Positions 1 to 8,800 of a DNA stretch of 64,000 nt are shown here, piece by piece. The first letter of the stretch is position 1. The number at the start of each line of letters is the position of its first letter. The notes beneath the pieces were generated by a model. That model had not been told where the DNA came from and did no database searches. It saw nothing but the letters and a program-made list of their open reading frames with translations. The position numbers and the translations under genes are program-made. Origin of the DNA: Glycomyces tenuis DSM 44171 (GTDB taxonomy: Bacteria; Actinomycetota; Actinomycetes; Mycobacteriales; Micromonosporaceae); contig NZ_ATYW01000008.1 in the NCBI RefSeq assembly GCF_000427885.1, forward strand, positions 195,595 through 259,594, in the 5' to 3' direction.

Positions 1-11
1 AAGGCATCGGC

Positions 12-590
12 GTGAAGACAGGCGCGAAACCGAAGCAGAAGAAACTGTTGACCCTGGCCGGGGCCGTGTTCGCCGTCTTCGTACTCAAGGCTCTCGTCGA
101 CAACAATCCAGGTGGGTCCGAGCTGAGCGTCGACCTTTCCCCGACTCGCGGCCCGATCGAGTCCTTGGCCGAGACCGGCGCGATCTGGGGTGTCGCGATC
201 CCCACCGGCCTGTACCTGGTGTACCTGGCGCTCATGAAGGTAGCGCCGGCGCAGATGCGGCAAGACCATGCTGAGCGGGCCTCGAAACGCATTCGGAAGT
301 GGGTCTTGGTCGGCGCGGCGGCGTTCACGTTGCTCGCCTATGCGCTGCACTATGTGCCGGTCCTCTTCGGGCAGATGACTTCCGGAATTGGCAGCGCCGG
401 GGGTGCTGTGGGCGCCAATTTGACGCCGGTTCTGGTGATCCTGGCCCTGGGGGCGTACCTGCTGGTCGGCTACCTGTGGGCCGTGCGGGCCGAGACCAAG
501 ACAGGGCAACTCGCGCGTGGCGGCGTGGTATATGGGCCGCTTTTGGTCATAGTGCTCGTCCTTCAGTGGGCTGGGGTGATCGGACCATGA
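12..590 (+). CDS. Multi-pass membrane protein, unknown function
   Basis: 192 residues from a GTG at 12; an earlier start may lie outside the window because only 11 bases precede it. A basic N-terminus (about residues 1-11) is followed by hydrophobic stretches near 12-30, 54-75, 97-115, 137-160 and 172-190, so about five membrane segments are likely. No catalytic motif is recognised. It overlaps the next small membrane gene by ATGA, indicating one transcript. Its place in front of a Tad-type locus suggests an accessory role in the same export machine, but this is inferred from position only. Confidence 0.6.
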   Translation: MKTGAKPKQKKLLTLAGAVFAVFVLKALVDNNPGGSELSVDLSPTRGPIESLAETGAIWGVAIPTGLYLVYLALMKVAPAQMRQDHAERASKRIRKWVLVGAAAFTLLAYALHYVPVLFGQMTSGIGSAGGAVGANLTPVLVILALGAYLLVGYLWAVRAETKTGQLARGGVVYGPLLVIVLVLQWAGVIGP

Positions 591-736
591 TCGGACGCCA
601 AAAGGCACGCGAGATCCTCGACGCTCTGGCTGGGCATCACCGCCTGCCCTGGTGGCTGGAGATCCCCAGGGTCATCCTCATCGCCGCACTGATCGGGACC
701 GCGATCACGTTGTTGGTATCGGCAAGCCATCGATGA
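587..736 (+). CDS. Small single-pass membrane protein
   Basis: A 49-residue protein whose ATG overlaps the TGA of the upstream gene (ATGA). The N-terminal 27 residues are polar and basic, with a Pro-Trp-Trp motif near 21-23; residues about 28-46 form one transmembrane helix. The overlap and co-orientation argue for translational coupling with the upstream membrane protein. No family is recognised. It is small enough to be missed by automatic calling. Confidence 0.55.
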   Translation: MIGRQKAREILDALAGHHRLPWWLEIPRVILIAALIGTAITLLVSASHR

Positions 737-870
737 CAGTCCTGAAGCGACCTTGCTTATCCCTGCTGCGTGTGGACGCGCCGATATCGTGACTGGTGCA
801 CTCCGGGTCTCGCAAGAGGCCCGTGGCCATCAGATTGGTGTGGTGAGGGCGAGGATAATGCTCTCGTCTT

Positions 871-2043
871 TCAGCCACTGGCACTGGTCGGTCTCGAAGG
901 CTCCGCCCGCGTGAGCGCGTGGCCCGCAGGCGCCGGCTTGAGCGTGCGAGACGGTAGGCAGCTAACGGTATCCTCATACGCCGACGCTGTACCGCCCTGA
1001 GACATCGTGGGAGGAGGTCGCTGCGCCATGAGGACCGGCGCGAGGTCAGCGACGCATGCTTTCAGCGCATTGACCACATGGACTTCCTGGGCCTCAGTCG
1101 GTGCGTCGCGGAGCGCTACCGCGAGGGCGAACCGGTCGCCGCGCAGGACACCGTTGCGGGCGAGAACCGCCGTGCAGTGAATGTCGGGTATCGTCTCGCC
1201 GTGCTCGACGTAGATTCGCTTGCGGGCGGCCTCGGACAGAGCCTGCTCAAGGTCATCGAATGCGCGAACTGTCTCCCGGGTGAAGCGCTTCATGCCTCGT
1301 TCTTTGAAGTACCGGGCACGTTCGGTCAGTGTGAAAGTCGAGGTCAGGGCCCTACCAAGCGCTGAAGAGTGCGCGCTGGTACTGAGGCCGTCTGCAATAT
1401 CGTCCATGTAGAGCACGCCTGGAGCCTCACCGTGAGCAACTATCTGCATCGAGTCCTCATCATCGAATGAGGCAAGGAAGACGCTTGCTTTGAGGTCCCG
1501 CAGCTGGTAGGAGCACTCCTGCACCAGGAGTTCGGAAGCGGTGATGTCGAACGGCACGGTCCCGGTCAGGGCCTTCAGATCGAGGCGGAAGCGGCCGGAC
1601 GCGTCGCGATACGCCCATTCAGCGTCCATGACGGACGAGATGAGGTTCAGCAGCGTCTCCTTCGGCACGCCGACCTCGACCGCCAGCTCCGTTGCCGTCG
1701 CGCCCATCGGGTACCGGGAGAGCCGGTCGATCAATGTCAATACGAGCGATTCTCGGTCGTGCGAGCCCGGACTCCCGCCCAGCGGAGAATTCGGGTCCAG
1801 GTAGTACCGCCACTTGCGGCGGGTGACGAATCCGTCCCCCATCATGGTCTTGAGGTGATCGCGGACGGTGTCTTCGGTGGCGGAGCGTCTGAGACGGCTC
1901 GCGATCTCCGATACGGTGAGCCCGGGCTGGCGGACTAGATTTCCGAGGATGTCGAGGGTCAGGCTGCTGGCCCGGACCCAGTGTCGGTCCTGCTTGAGCC
2001 GAGTCCGAGGAACTTCTGGCGGTTGTGGGTCGGGCGTTGCCAT
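871..2043 (-). CDS. IclR-type transcriptional regulator
   Basis: About 390 residues. The ATG at 2043 is chosen because a GAAGGGGGA ribosome-binding site lies five bases upstream; the reading frame stays open for 43 more codons without a comparable site. Two winged-helix segments are visible (about residues 25-75 and 95-150), followed by a region resembling the IclR effector domain: an H-S-S-A-L-G-R-A-L stretch, then Y-V-E-H-G-E-T-I-P-D-I-H-C. The C-terminal ~45 residues are low complexity. It is divergent from the lipoprotein gene at 2176, so it may control that promoter and the pilus operon behind it. Effector unknown. Confidence 0.65.
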   Translation of the reverse strand: MATPDPQPPEVPRTRLKQDRHWVRASSLTLDILGNLVRQPGLTVSEIASRLRRSATEDTVRDHLKTMMGDGFVTRRKWRYYLDPNSPLGGSPGSHDRESLVLTLIDRLSRYPMGATATELAVEVGVPKETLLNLISSVMDAEWAYRDASGRFRLDLKALTGTVPFDITASELLVQECSYQLRDLKASVFLASFDDEDSMQIVAHGEAPGVLYMDDIADGLSTSAHSSALGRALTSTFTLTERARYFKERGMKRFTRETVRAFDDLEQALSEAARKRIYVEHGETIPDIHCTAVLARNGVLRGDRFALAVALRDAPTEAQEVHVVNALKACVADLAPVLMAQRPPPTMSQGGTASAYEDTVSCLPSRTLKPAPAGHALTRAEPSRPTSASG

Positions 2044-2175
2044 CGCATCCCCCTTCGCTGCCGTGTGAGATATCGTCCGCACGGTTGCCAGTTGCCCGAT
2101 ATTCCGGGGCCATGCCCCAGATTCGCGTTCCGGATTGATCTGGCTCCTGTCGGTTATTTGTCTCACAATCAAGTG
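2044..2175. promoter_or_regulatory. Divergent intergenic region between regulator and lipoprotein gene
   Basis: The 132 bases between the IclR-like start and the lipoprotein start must hold the promoters of both genes. The stretch is more AT-rich than its flanks (about 2140-2200). No clear inverted repeat was picked out by eye, so the operator is undefined. Confidence 0.35.
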
Positions 2176-2817
2176 ATGTACTCACATCGTATTAGTGAAC
2201 ACTCGATCGCACAACGTCATCTCGTCTTCCTCCTCGCCCTCGGCGCTCTTGCCTTGACCTCCGCGTGCACCGACACCTCGTCCGAACCCGGGAACGACGC
2301 GGGAGCCGACACGACAGTGGACATCACCTCCGAAGCCCTGCCCGTACCCGAGGAGATCGAAGAGCCGCGGGAGGCCGCGGTAGCCGCCTACGAGCGGTAC
2401 TGGCGCACCGTTGCCGAATCGGGAGAAGTTCCCGATCCGAATTACGGTTCGCTTGTTCAAGTGGCCTCCGGTGCCGCGCTCGAGACGGCGCGGAGTTTGG
2501 CGCAGGACGCCCTGGACGCGGGTGAGCGCGCAACTGGCGCACCCTCGCACACGGCCGAAGTTACCGAGGCCTATCCCGAATCGAACCCGTATCACTTCGT
2601 GATCGAGGACTGCATGGACTCCACCGAATGGATCGTGGTCGACGCCGAGACCGGTGAACCGGTCGAAGGCGAGGAATACGGCACGCGGGAGGTCGAAGCA
2701 CTTGTTGAGCACATTGACGACCGCTGGATTGTCAGCGAGGTGGTCCTCAGGGAGCTGGGGACATGTTTAGGCGGGCCGCGCTCCGATCGCCGATTGCCGT
2801 TGGGGCGGGGCTCCTGA
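2176..2817 (+). CDS. Secreted lipoprotein, unknown function
   Basis: 213 residues from ATG 2176 (a GTG three bases earlier is also possible). Residues about 1-25 form a signal peptide with lipobox L-T-S-A-C, so the mature protein should be lipid-anchored at its cysteine. The mature part is acidic, with an Asp/Glu-rich linker followed by a compact domain of about 140 residues ending in W-I-V-S-E-V-V-L. No family is recognised. Its 3' end overlaps the next gene by 55 bases in another frame, so the last ~18 residues, rich in Arg and Gly, may be a read-out tail. It sits at the head of the Tad operon and may be an envelope component. Confidence 0.55.
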   Translation: MYSHRISEHSIAQRHLVFLLALGALALTSACTDTSSEPGNDAGADTTVDITSEALPVPEEIEEPREAAVAAYERYWRTVAESGEVPDPNYGSLVQVASGAALETARSLAQDALDAGERATGAPSHTAEVTEAYPESNPYHFVIEDCMDSTEWIVVDAETGEPVEGEEYGTREVEALVEHIDDRWIVSEVVLRELGTCLGGPRSDRRLPLGRGS

Positions 2818-3680
2818 TCGGCGTCCTTTTGGCTGATCCGGGAGCTACAGATTACGGTGACAACGCGGTATGCGATGACAGCGCCGACTCATGTGAGGTC
2901 ACTTCTGGCCTCGAAGGGAGCGAGTCGGATTCGTCTGCAGGCGCCCCTGTCGATACCGGAGAAGGTGGCGACAGCGCCTCCGGGGGTGCGGGTTCCGCCG
3001 ATGGCGGCTCGGGTGAGGCCGGGGTGTGCCCGAACTGGGTCTACGAACTGGTGGATTCCGATGAGGGCTATTACATGGGGGCGTCCGCCGGTGAGCGTCC
3101 GTCTGAAGAGCACCAGTTGATGGGGCGTTCTTGCACAACGCCGGGTTCGGGTACCACCGTGGCTGGTGCCGAGTGGGTGCTAGTCGACGGCGACGGGACA
3201 CCGGTAGTCGATCCGGCGGTGCTCGCACAGGATGCTGTCGACCGGCTGAACCTTCCCAAGCCGAAGATCACTTCGTCCCCCGCTGACTACCAGTTGGTGC
3301 GTCTACCGACATGGCTTCACTTGGGCGGCGATTCATGGTCGACGCACTCCGCGGCGGCGTCGGTGCCGGGGTTGACGGTCACGGCGACTGCGCGTCCGGT
3401 GAAGGCCACCTGGGATATGGGGGATGGCTCGACGGCGGTGTGCGAGGGCGCGGGAACGAAATGGACGCCGGATTACCGCGCCGAGGATTCCTCTCCAGAC
3501 TGCGGTCACACCTACACCCGCTCCTCAGCGCATCAGCCGAGCGGGAAGTACACGGTGTCGGTGACAGTGGACTGGGCTGTGTCCTGGTCCGGCGGCGGAC
3601 AGTCGGGGACGGTGCCGGGGATGACGACGACTGCGCAGGCATTGTGGCCGGTGGCGGAGTCGCAGGCGACGGTGAAGTAG
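2763..3680 (+). CDS. Secreted PKD-like domain protein
   Basis: 305 residues from ATG 2763. An N-terminal hydrophobic segment (about 8-25) is a signal sequence or anchor. A Ser/Gly/Asp-rich spacer follows (about 45-90), then a Cys-containing domain, and near residue 215 a W-D-M-G-D-G-S-T motif typical of PKD/Ig-like folds, with a later C-G-H-T-Y pattern. Such proteins precede Tad ATPase genes in other actinomycetes; an extracellular adhesin or pilus-associated role is inferred. The start lies inside the preceding gene, which suggests translational coupling. Confidence 0.55.
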   Translation: MFRRAALRSPIAVGAGLLIGVLLADPGATDYGDNAVCDDSADSCEVTSGLEGSESDSSAGAPVDTGEGGDSASGGAGSADGGSGEAGVCPNWVYELVDSDEGYYMGASAGERPSEEHQLMGRSCTTPGSGTTVAGAEWVLVDGDGTPVVDPAVLAQDAVDRLNLPKPKITSSPADYQLVRLPTWLHLGGDSWSTHSAAASVPGLTVTATARPVKATWDMGDGSTAVCEGAGTKWTPDYRAEDSSPDCGHTYTRSSAHQPSGKYTVSVTVDWAVSWSGGGQSGTVPGMTTTAQALWPVAESQATVK

Positions 3681-3690
3681 GAGGATGACG

Positions 3691-4359
3691 ATGTTCACGG
3701 TGACTGAACAAGACCGGGCCGAGTCAAAGGCACCAAGGCGGAAGCGGCCTCGGTTGCGTGGCCGAGGATGGCCGGTAGCGGCGATTGGTATCGCAGCGGT
3801 TGTCGTCTTCTCCTTGGGTGCCTTCGTATGGGCGTCATCGGCCGCTGATGGTTCGCCACGCCAGGTTCTCGTCGCAGCAGTAACGATGGAAGCCGGCCAT
3901 GTCATCGCGCCTGGTGATCTAGGCGAGGCTGCGGTCGAATCGGAAATTCTCGACTTGATCGGATCAGACCGCGCCGACGAGCTGGTGGGGCAGACGCTCG
4001 CCATGCCGGTAGCGGCGGGGACTCCGCTGTCGCCGAGCCTGATCGGTCCGGCGGCATCCCCTGTGCCGGGGCGGGCGGTGACCTCCCTGGCATTGCCAGA
4101 GGGATCATTCCCCTCGGGCCTGGAGGCGGGGCAGTCGGTGGTACTGGTGGCCGGGCCGGGCGGGGAACCTCCTGCGGTCGACGCGGCGGTGTGGCAGATG
4201 GGCGCGATCGTCCGGTCGGTCTCAGCGTTCGACGGCGGCGCACTCATCTCATTGGAGTTCGACGCAGCCGACCGGGCCGGGCTGTCGGCAGCACGCGGCA
4301 CGAACCCGTTCCTGGTGGCGATGATCGCGAGCCTCCCAAACACGGAGGCCGGTGAGTGA
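3691..4359 (+). CDS. SAF-domain protein, CpaB/RcpC-like pilus assembly factor
   Basis: About 222 residues. ATG 3691 is preferred over ATG 3685 because AGGAGG at 3679-3684 abuts the earlier ATG but sits six bases from the later one. A basic N-terminus and one transmembrane helix (about 28-50) are followed by a SAF-type segment (V-L-V-A-A-V-T-M-E-A-G-H-V-I, then G-D-L and later A-G-T-P-L). CpaB proteins sit in the periplasm at the base of Tad/Flp pili. Its position directly before TadZ and TadA genes fits. The 3' end overlaps the next gene. Confidence 0.65.
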   Translation: MFTVTEQDRAESKAPRRKRPRLRGRGWPVAAIGIAAVVVFSLGAFVWASSAADGSPRQVLVAAVTMEAGHVIAPGDLGEAAVESEILDLIGSDRADELVGQTLAMPVAAGTPLSPSLIGPAASPVPGRAVTSLALPEGSFPSGLEAGQSVVLVAGPGGEPPAVDAAVWQMGAIVRSVSAFDGGALISLEFDAADRAGLSAARGTNPFLVAMIASLPNTEAGE

Positions 4360-5116
4360 GATGCCGCTGCTGGAGATCGTGAGAGTCAACGGCTCATCCG
4401 GAGCGACCCGTTGCGCAACGCATCTGGCCGCAACCTGGCCGGAGGTCGACCGGGTTCTGGTCGAGGCCGACCCCGCGGGTGGAGTGCTGGCGGCCGAGTG
4501 GCGGCTGCAATCGCGCCCCAGCATGGTCGATGTCAGTGCGTCCCTGGTCACTGGGCGGGGCGAGGACGCGGTGCTCGATGCCGGCGTGCAGGAAACCAAG
4601 TTTCTCGGCGAGCGGCTCAAGGTGGTGTGCGCTCCGATCGGGCAGCCGACCGCGCACGCCGCGCTTGCGAAAGTGCTGGCGCAGAACCCGAATGTCTTCA
4701 CCCCATCTGATCGGTGGGTGATCGCCGACCTCGGCCGGATCGCGCCGGAGTCGATTACGTGGCCCCTGCTGGCCCGGGCAGACGCGATCGTGGTCGTGGC
4801 CGCCGGGACGGTGGCCGGTGTCCTGGCGCTGCGGGCCATGGCCGGATTGATCAGTGCCGAATGCGGTCCGCGCTGGGCGGTAGCGGTCGTCCCCGACGTC
4901 TACGGGGCCGACGAGATCAACGGCGCGCTGGTCGACCAGGAGGTGCATGTGCCGGTCTTCGGCGATCTCCCGCCCGCCGAACCCTCCGGAAGAACAGAAC
5001 GCCGCCGAGCCAGGCTCGCGTGGAGCGAACTGGCCAGCGCATGCGTCGAGCTGTCTGCTCGCGCGCCGTTGGCCATCGAGAGTGGCGGCTCGGTCAGTGC
5101 GGAGGTGGAACGGTGA
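4352..5116 (+). CDS. TadZ/CpaE-like MinD-family protein
   Basis: 254 residues from GTG 4352, or 251 from ATG 4361; ACGGAGG at 4342-4348 is compatible with either. The fold resembles ParA/MinD: V-N-G-S-S-G-A-T-R at residues 12-20, V-E-A-D-P near 37-41, V-I-A-D-L-G near 122-127 and D-A-I-V-V-V-A near 142-148. The P-loop lacks the normal Lys (Gly-Ala-Thr instead of Gly-Lys-Thr), so ATP hydrolysis is doubtful; atypical Walker A motifs are known among TadZ proteins. In Tad systems TadZ places the machinery at the cell pole. It overlaps both neighbours by a few bases. Confidence 0.6.
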   Translation: MSEMPLLEIVRVNGSSGATRCATHLAATWPEVDRVLVEADPAGGVLAAEWRLQSRPSMVDVSASLVTGRGEDAVLDAGVQETKFLGERLKVVCAPIGQPTAHAALAKVLAQNPNVFTPSDRWVIADLGRIAPESITWPLLARADAIVVVAAGTVAGVLALRAMAGLISAECGPRWAVAVVPDVYGADEINGALVDQEVHVPVFGDLPPAEPSGRTERRRARLAWSELASACVELSARAPLAIESGGSVSAEVER

Positions 5117-6408
5117 GCAAGCTGAACGGACAACGACCGGAAGTATTGACCGATCTGCTGGCGCGTGCGCGCCGCCGCCTGAGCTCGGTCCGCCCAGTAC
5201 CGGTCGATGCGGCGTCAAGGGCGGATCTGGTGGCTGGGACTGCCGCGCAGATCGTGGCGGAGTTCCAAGCCGAACGGCTCGAATCGCATTTGGAGACGGT
5301 GGATGAGACCGAGGAGCGTGAACTCGTCACTGAGGTGATCGCCCGTTTGCAGGGCAACGCGGGACTGGCGACGCTGTTGGCGGATGAGTCGATAGAGGAC
5401 ATCTGGTGCCAGGGCGCCGACGTGGTGTGGGTGCGCCGGACCGGAGGCGAGCGGGAACCAGCCGCGCCGATCGCTGATTCTGACGAGGCGCTGATCGAGT
5501 TGGTTCGCACTCTCGCGGCTCAGGCCGGGATCAATGAGCAAGAGCGCCGGTTCGACTCCGGCAGCCCGATCCTGGATATGCGGCTGCCGGGCGGGGAGCG
5601 GCTGCACGCGGTCATGGAGGTCAGCCCGCGCCCGAGTCTGGCGATCCGCCGCCACCGGCTGCTGCGCGTCGGCTTCGCCGAACTCTGCGCCCGGGGCATG
5701 TTCTCACCGGTCGTCGGCAAGCTGCTGGAGGCGATCGTGCGTTCGGAAGCGAATGCGGTGATCAGCGGGCGGACCGGCGCGGGCAAGACCACTCTGTTGC
5801 GGGCTCTGGCCTCGCTCCTTGACCCTGAGGTCCGGTTGATCACGATCGAGGACACGTACGAACTCGGCCTGGACTCCGACCCGGCACACCCGAACACGCT
5901 CGCGCTCCAAGGCAGACAGCCGAACGTTGAGGGCGCCGGAGAGATCACCCTAGCCGCGCTGTTCCGTTCGGCGCTGCGAATGAACCCCGATCAGGTATGC
6001 GTCGGCGAGGTCCGGGGGCACGAGTTGACGGTCATGCTGCACGCGATGAACCAGGGCAACGACGGATCCCTGTCGACCATCCACGCGTCCTCATCGCGAG
6101 CGGTGTTCTCGAAGATGATGGCGTTCGGGGCCGCCAGCCCCGAGCAGTTGGACCGGTCGGCAATGGCGCAGCTGATCGCCGACGGCCTCGACTTCGTCAT
6201 CCACCTCGACCAGACTCCTGACGGGGAACGGGCGGTGTCCTCGATTCGCGAGGTCGTCGCTTCCGATGGCGAGACCGTGGTGTCCAACGAGATCGCCCGC
6301 CCCGGAGCCGATCGTCGGGCCGAGCCGTACGTGCGCCCCAGTGAGGCACAGCAGCAGCGACTGATCGAACACGGTTGGGATGCGAGCGATTGGGGGCGGT
6401 GGCAGTGA
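5113..6408 (+). CDS. tadA: TadA/CpaF-type secretion ATPase
   Basis: 431 residues from GTG 5113, overlapping the upstream TGA (GTGA). This is the cytoplasmic hexameric ATPase that drives pilin assembly. Visible motifs are Walker A G-R-T-G-A-G-K-T-T near residue 219, the Asp box I-T-I-E-D-T-Y-E-L near 243, Walker B-like D-Q-V-C-V-G-E-V-R-G-H-E near 296, and the His box S-T-I-H-A-S-S. Length is normal for CpaF-like proteins. All family motifs are intact, unlike the neighbouring TadZ-like gene. It overlaps tadB by GTGA, so stoichiometric co-translation is likely. Confidence 0.9.
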   Translation: MSKLNGQRPEVLTDLLARARRRLSSVRPVPVDAASRADLVAGTAAQIVAEFQAERLESHLETVDETEERELVTEVIARLQGNAGLATLLADESIEDIWCQGADVVWVRRTGGEREPAAPIADSDEALIELVRTLAAQAGINEQERRFDSGSPILDMRLPGGERLHAVMEVSPRPSLAIRRHRLLRVGFAELCARGMFSPVVGKLLEAIVRSEANAVISGRTGAGKTTLLRALASLLDPEVRLITIEDTYELGLDSDPAHPNTLALQGRQPNVEGAGEITLAALFRSALRMNPDQVCVGEVRGHELTVMLHAMNQGNDGSLSTIHASSSRAVFSKMMAFGAASPEQLDRSAMAQLIADGLDFVIHLDQTPDGERAVSSIREVVASDGETVVSNEIARPGADRRAEPYVRPSEAQQQRLIEHGWDASDWGRWQ

Positions 6409-7277
6409 ACCCGTACATCGCGGCTGCACTCGGAGCAGCGATAGGAGCCGGTATCTGGATGGTCCTATACGGACTTACCGCTAGGCGACTTGACGACTAC
6501 GGCGAGTCGCCAAAACCTACTGGCATGGAGAGTCCGATCAAGTTGCGGCTGAAGTGGCTACGGCCGTACGCACTTCGCCTGTGCGGTGCGGTGGTGGCCG
6601 CTGTGCTGGTGTGGTGGTGGACGACGTGGCCGGTCGCGGGTGTCGTCGCCGGGCTCCTGGTGTGGTGGGGCCAGGCTCTGTTCGGGCCTGACACCGCCGG
6701 GCGTGCGGCGGTGGAGAAGGCCGAGGCGGTCGCGGCCTGGTCAGAATCGCTCTCGGGCACCGTCGCGGCCGGCCTCGGGCTCTCGCAGGCCCTGGCCGCC
6801 GTCGCTCAGGCAGCACCACCAGAGATCGAGAACGAATGTCGCAGCCTCGCCCGCGACCTCGATGGCGGCATGAGCCTTGACCGCGCACTGCGGACCTTCG
6901 CGGGGACGGTCGACGATGAGACCTGTACCGAGGCCGTTCACGCCCTCATCCGGGCACACCAACGCTCTGGCGACCTGGCCGCGCTCTTGGACCGCCTCGC
7001 GGCCACCGCGCGGGAGAACGCCGCGCTGCGCATGGACGTCATCGCCTCCCGTGCCCGCGTGCGCACTGCCTCCCGCCTGATCAGCGTCACGGCCCTCGCC
7101 CTGATCGCCCTGACCGTCGCCTCGGGCCCGGACTTCCTGGCCAACTACGACGGCCTGTCCGGACAGATACTCCTGGCGCTGGTACTCGGCCTGTTCGGAC
7201 TCAGCCTGGCCTGGTTGGAGCGCATGGGCCGCTGGCAGCAACCGGCAAGCCTGATCGACCTCGGGGAGGCTCCATGA
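6405..7277 (+). CDS. tadB: TadB-like inner-membrane platform protein
   Basis: 290 residues from GTG 6405. Hydrophobic segments lie at about 1-20, 50-80 and 215-275; between them is a type II secretion F-type domain (about 95-215) containing G-L-S-Q-A-L and D-G-G-M-S-L-D-R-A-L, the usual signatures of TadB/GspF proteins. It should form the membrane platform with TadC and contact the TadA ATPase. It overlaps tadA by GTGA and tadC by ATGA. Confidence 0.82.
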   Translation: MNPYIAAALGAAIGAGIWMVLYGLTARRLDDYGESPKPTGMESPIKLRLKWLRPYALRLCGAVVAAVLVWWWTTWPVAGVVAGLLVWWGQALFGPDTAGRAAVEKAEAVAAWSESLSGTVAAGLGLSQALAAVAQAAPPEIENECRSLARDLDGGMSLDRALRTFAGTVDDETCTEAVHALIRAHQRSGDLAALLDRLAATARENAALRMDVIASRARVRTASRLISVTALALIALTVASGPDFLANYDGLSGQILLALVLGLFGLSLAWLERMGRWQQPASLIDLGEAP

Positions 7278-8146
7278 ACCCGCTCATCGCCGCATGTCTC
7301 GGCGCCCTGACCGGCGCCGGAATCTGGGTAATCGTTGCAGCGCTTTGGCCCTGGCGTCCGGCACTGGCCGACGAGATCGCCGTACTCGCCCCCGCCGCCC
7401 GAATCGCTGCACCCGGTCCGGCTCTGAGCGGCAAGATCAGCACGCTCATCCCTCGGACAGGTTTCCCGTCTGAGAAGACGCTCGCCGACCTGGCCTGCCT
7501 CGATGAGGACGTGTCATGGTTCTGGCGGGTCCTGTTCCGCCACACGATCGTCGCCGCTGCCGTGGGCCTGATCGCGGGTCTGGGCTTCACCGCGCTCGAC
7601 GAAGGCGGCCCGGCCGCAGCGATGCTCTTCTCCTTGGTCGCCGCAGCCCTGGCCGTCCCGGTTACCGTCGCCGACCTGCGCCAACGGGCCGAAAACGAGC
7701 GTCGCGACTACCAGCGGGCGTTGACCGTCCTGCTCGACCAGATCGCCGTAGGCCTGTCCGGCGGCGCGGGTATCGACACGGCCCTGACCGAAGCCCTCGA
7801 GTCCGGTACCGGGGCTCAGTTCGATCGAATCCGCGAAGCGATCGGCCACGCCGAACTCGTGCGTCAAAGCCCATGGGAGGCGATTGGTCTCCTCGGCGAG
7901 GAAATCGGCTCGGCTGACTACCGGCAATTGGCCGCCAGCCTGGCTCTGGCCGGGAGCGAAGGCGCACGGATCAAGGCTGCGCTCATCGCCCGTTCCAAGA
8001 CCATGCGCACGAAACGCCGCGCTCAAGAGAAGGCCGACCAAGCCGCTCGGACCGAGCGGATGAGCTTGCCGGTTGTGGCGACCGCGATTTGCGTGCTGCT
8101 GTTCGTCACCGTTCCCGCATCGATGGTGATGCTTACCGGCACCTGA
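7274..8146 (+). CDS. tadC: TadC-like inner-membrane platform protein
   Basis: 290 residues from ATG 7274. It has an N-terminal helix (about 1-22), a central hairpin (about 93-135), a GspF-type cytosolic region with L-S-G-G-A-G-I-D-T-A-L-T-E-A-L (about 158-172), and a C-terminal helix (about 260-288). The same topology as the preceding gene marks it as the second platform subunit. A 33-base gap with AACGGGGGAAA follows, before the pilin gene. Confidence 0.8.
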   Translation: MNPLIAACLGALTGAGIWVIVAALWPWRPALADEIAVLAPAARIAAPGPALSGKISTLIPRTGFPSEKTLADLACLDEDVSWFWRVLFRHTIVAAAVGLIAGLGFTALDEGGPAAAMLFSLVAAALAVPVTVADLRQRAENERRDYQRALTVLLDQIAVGLSGGAGIDTALTEALESGTGAQFDRIREAIGHAELVRQSPWEAIGLLGEEIGSADYRQLAASLALAGSEGARIKAALIARSKTMRTKRRAQEKADQAARTERMSLPVVATAICVLLFVTVPASMVMLTGT

Positions 8147-8179
8147 CATACGACAAGAAACACCAACGGGGGAAACACT

Positions 8180-8386
8180 ATGAACGTCTGGCTAGCCGTG
8201 AGGCTCAAACTTCTCGCTGAGACTGTTCGCGGGCGTGCGATTGCCGTCTGGCAAACCCGCGACCGGGGTTCGATAGCGACCGAGTTCGCCATCGTCGCCA
8301 CCGCGGTCATCGGCGTCGCGCTCCTGGTCGTCTACCTGTACAAGACGTTCGCCGAGGAACAGGCGAACAAGATCGGGACCCAGTAG
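8180..8386 (+). CDS. Flp-type prepilin
   Basis: 68 residues. A basic leader ends at R-D-R-G, followed by S-I-A-T-E-F-A-I-V and a hydrophobic helix to about residue 55. The Gly/xxxxGlu-Phe pattern is the class III (Flp) prepilin cleavage site with Glu at mature position +5. A good Shine-Dalgarno (GGGGGAAA) sits upstream. It should be the main pilus subunit. A TadV-type prepilin peptidase is not seen in the window and must be encoded elsewhere. Confidence 0.72.
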   Translation: MNVWLAVRLKLLAETVRGRAIAVWQTRDRGSIATEFAIVATAVIGVALLVVYLYKTFAEEQANKIGTQ

Positions 8387-8393
8387 GTGCGCC

Positions 8394-8798
8394 ATGCAAC
8401 AACTTCAACGCCGGTCCCGCCGTGACCGGGGATCAGTCTCGGTAGAACTGGCGATCCTTGCACCGGTCACCATGCTGGTCCTGATGCTGATCGTCCAGGT
8501 CGTGCTGTGGGCCAACGCGACACACACCGCTCAGGCCGCCGCAGGGGTCGCCCTCGACGCCGCACGGGCCGAGACCGGCAGCGCCGCGGCTGGCCAGGGA
8601 GCCGCCGAGGACGCACTCGCCCACTATGCGGACGGCCCGCTCACCGAATCAGCCGTCAACGTCAATCGGGACAACGAGACGGTCACCGTCACAGTCACCG
8701 GCAGCGCCCAGTCCGTGCTGCCGTTCCTCGACTTCCCCGTCTCATCCAGCGTCACCGGCCCGGTCGAAGCATTCCGACCCGACACCGGAGCGCCGTAA
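8394..8798 (+). CDS. TadE-like minor pseudopilin
   Basis: 134 residues. The N-terminal R-R-D-R-G-S-V-S-V-E-L-A-I-L motif is a TadE leader with Glu+5, followed by one membrane helix and a small extracytoplasmic domain rich in Thr/Val. TadE-like proteins are minor pseudopilins of Flp pili. It is seven bases downstream of the prepilin gene and precedes two more genes of the same type. Confidence 0.72.
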   Translation: MQQLQRRSRRDRGSVSVELAILAPVTMLVLMLIVQVVLWANATHTAQAAAGVALDAARAETGSAAAGQGAAEDALAHYADGPLTESAVNVNRDNETVTVTVTGSAQSVLPFLDFPVSSSVTGPVEAFRPDTGAP

Positions 8799-8800
8799 TT

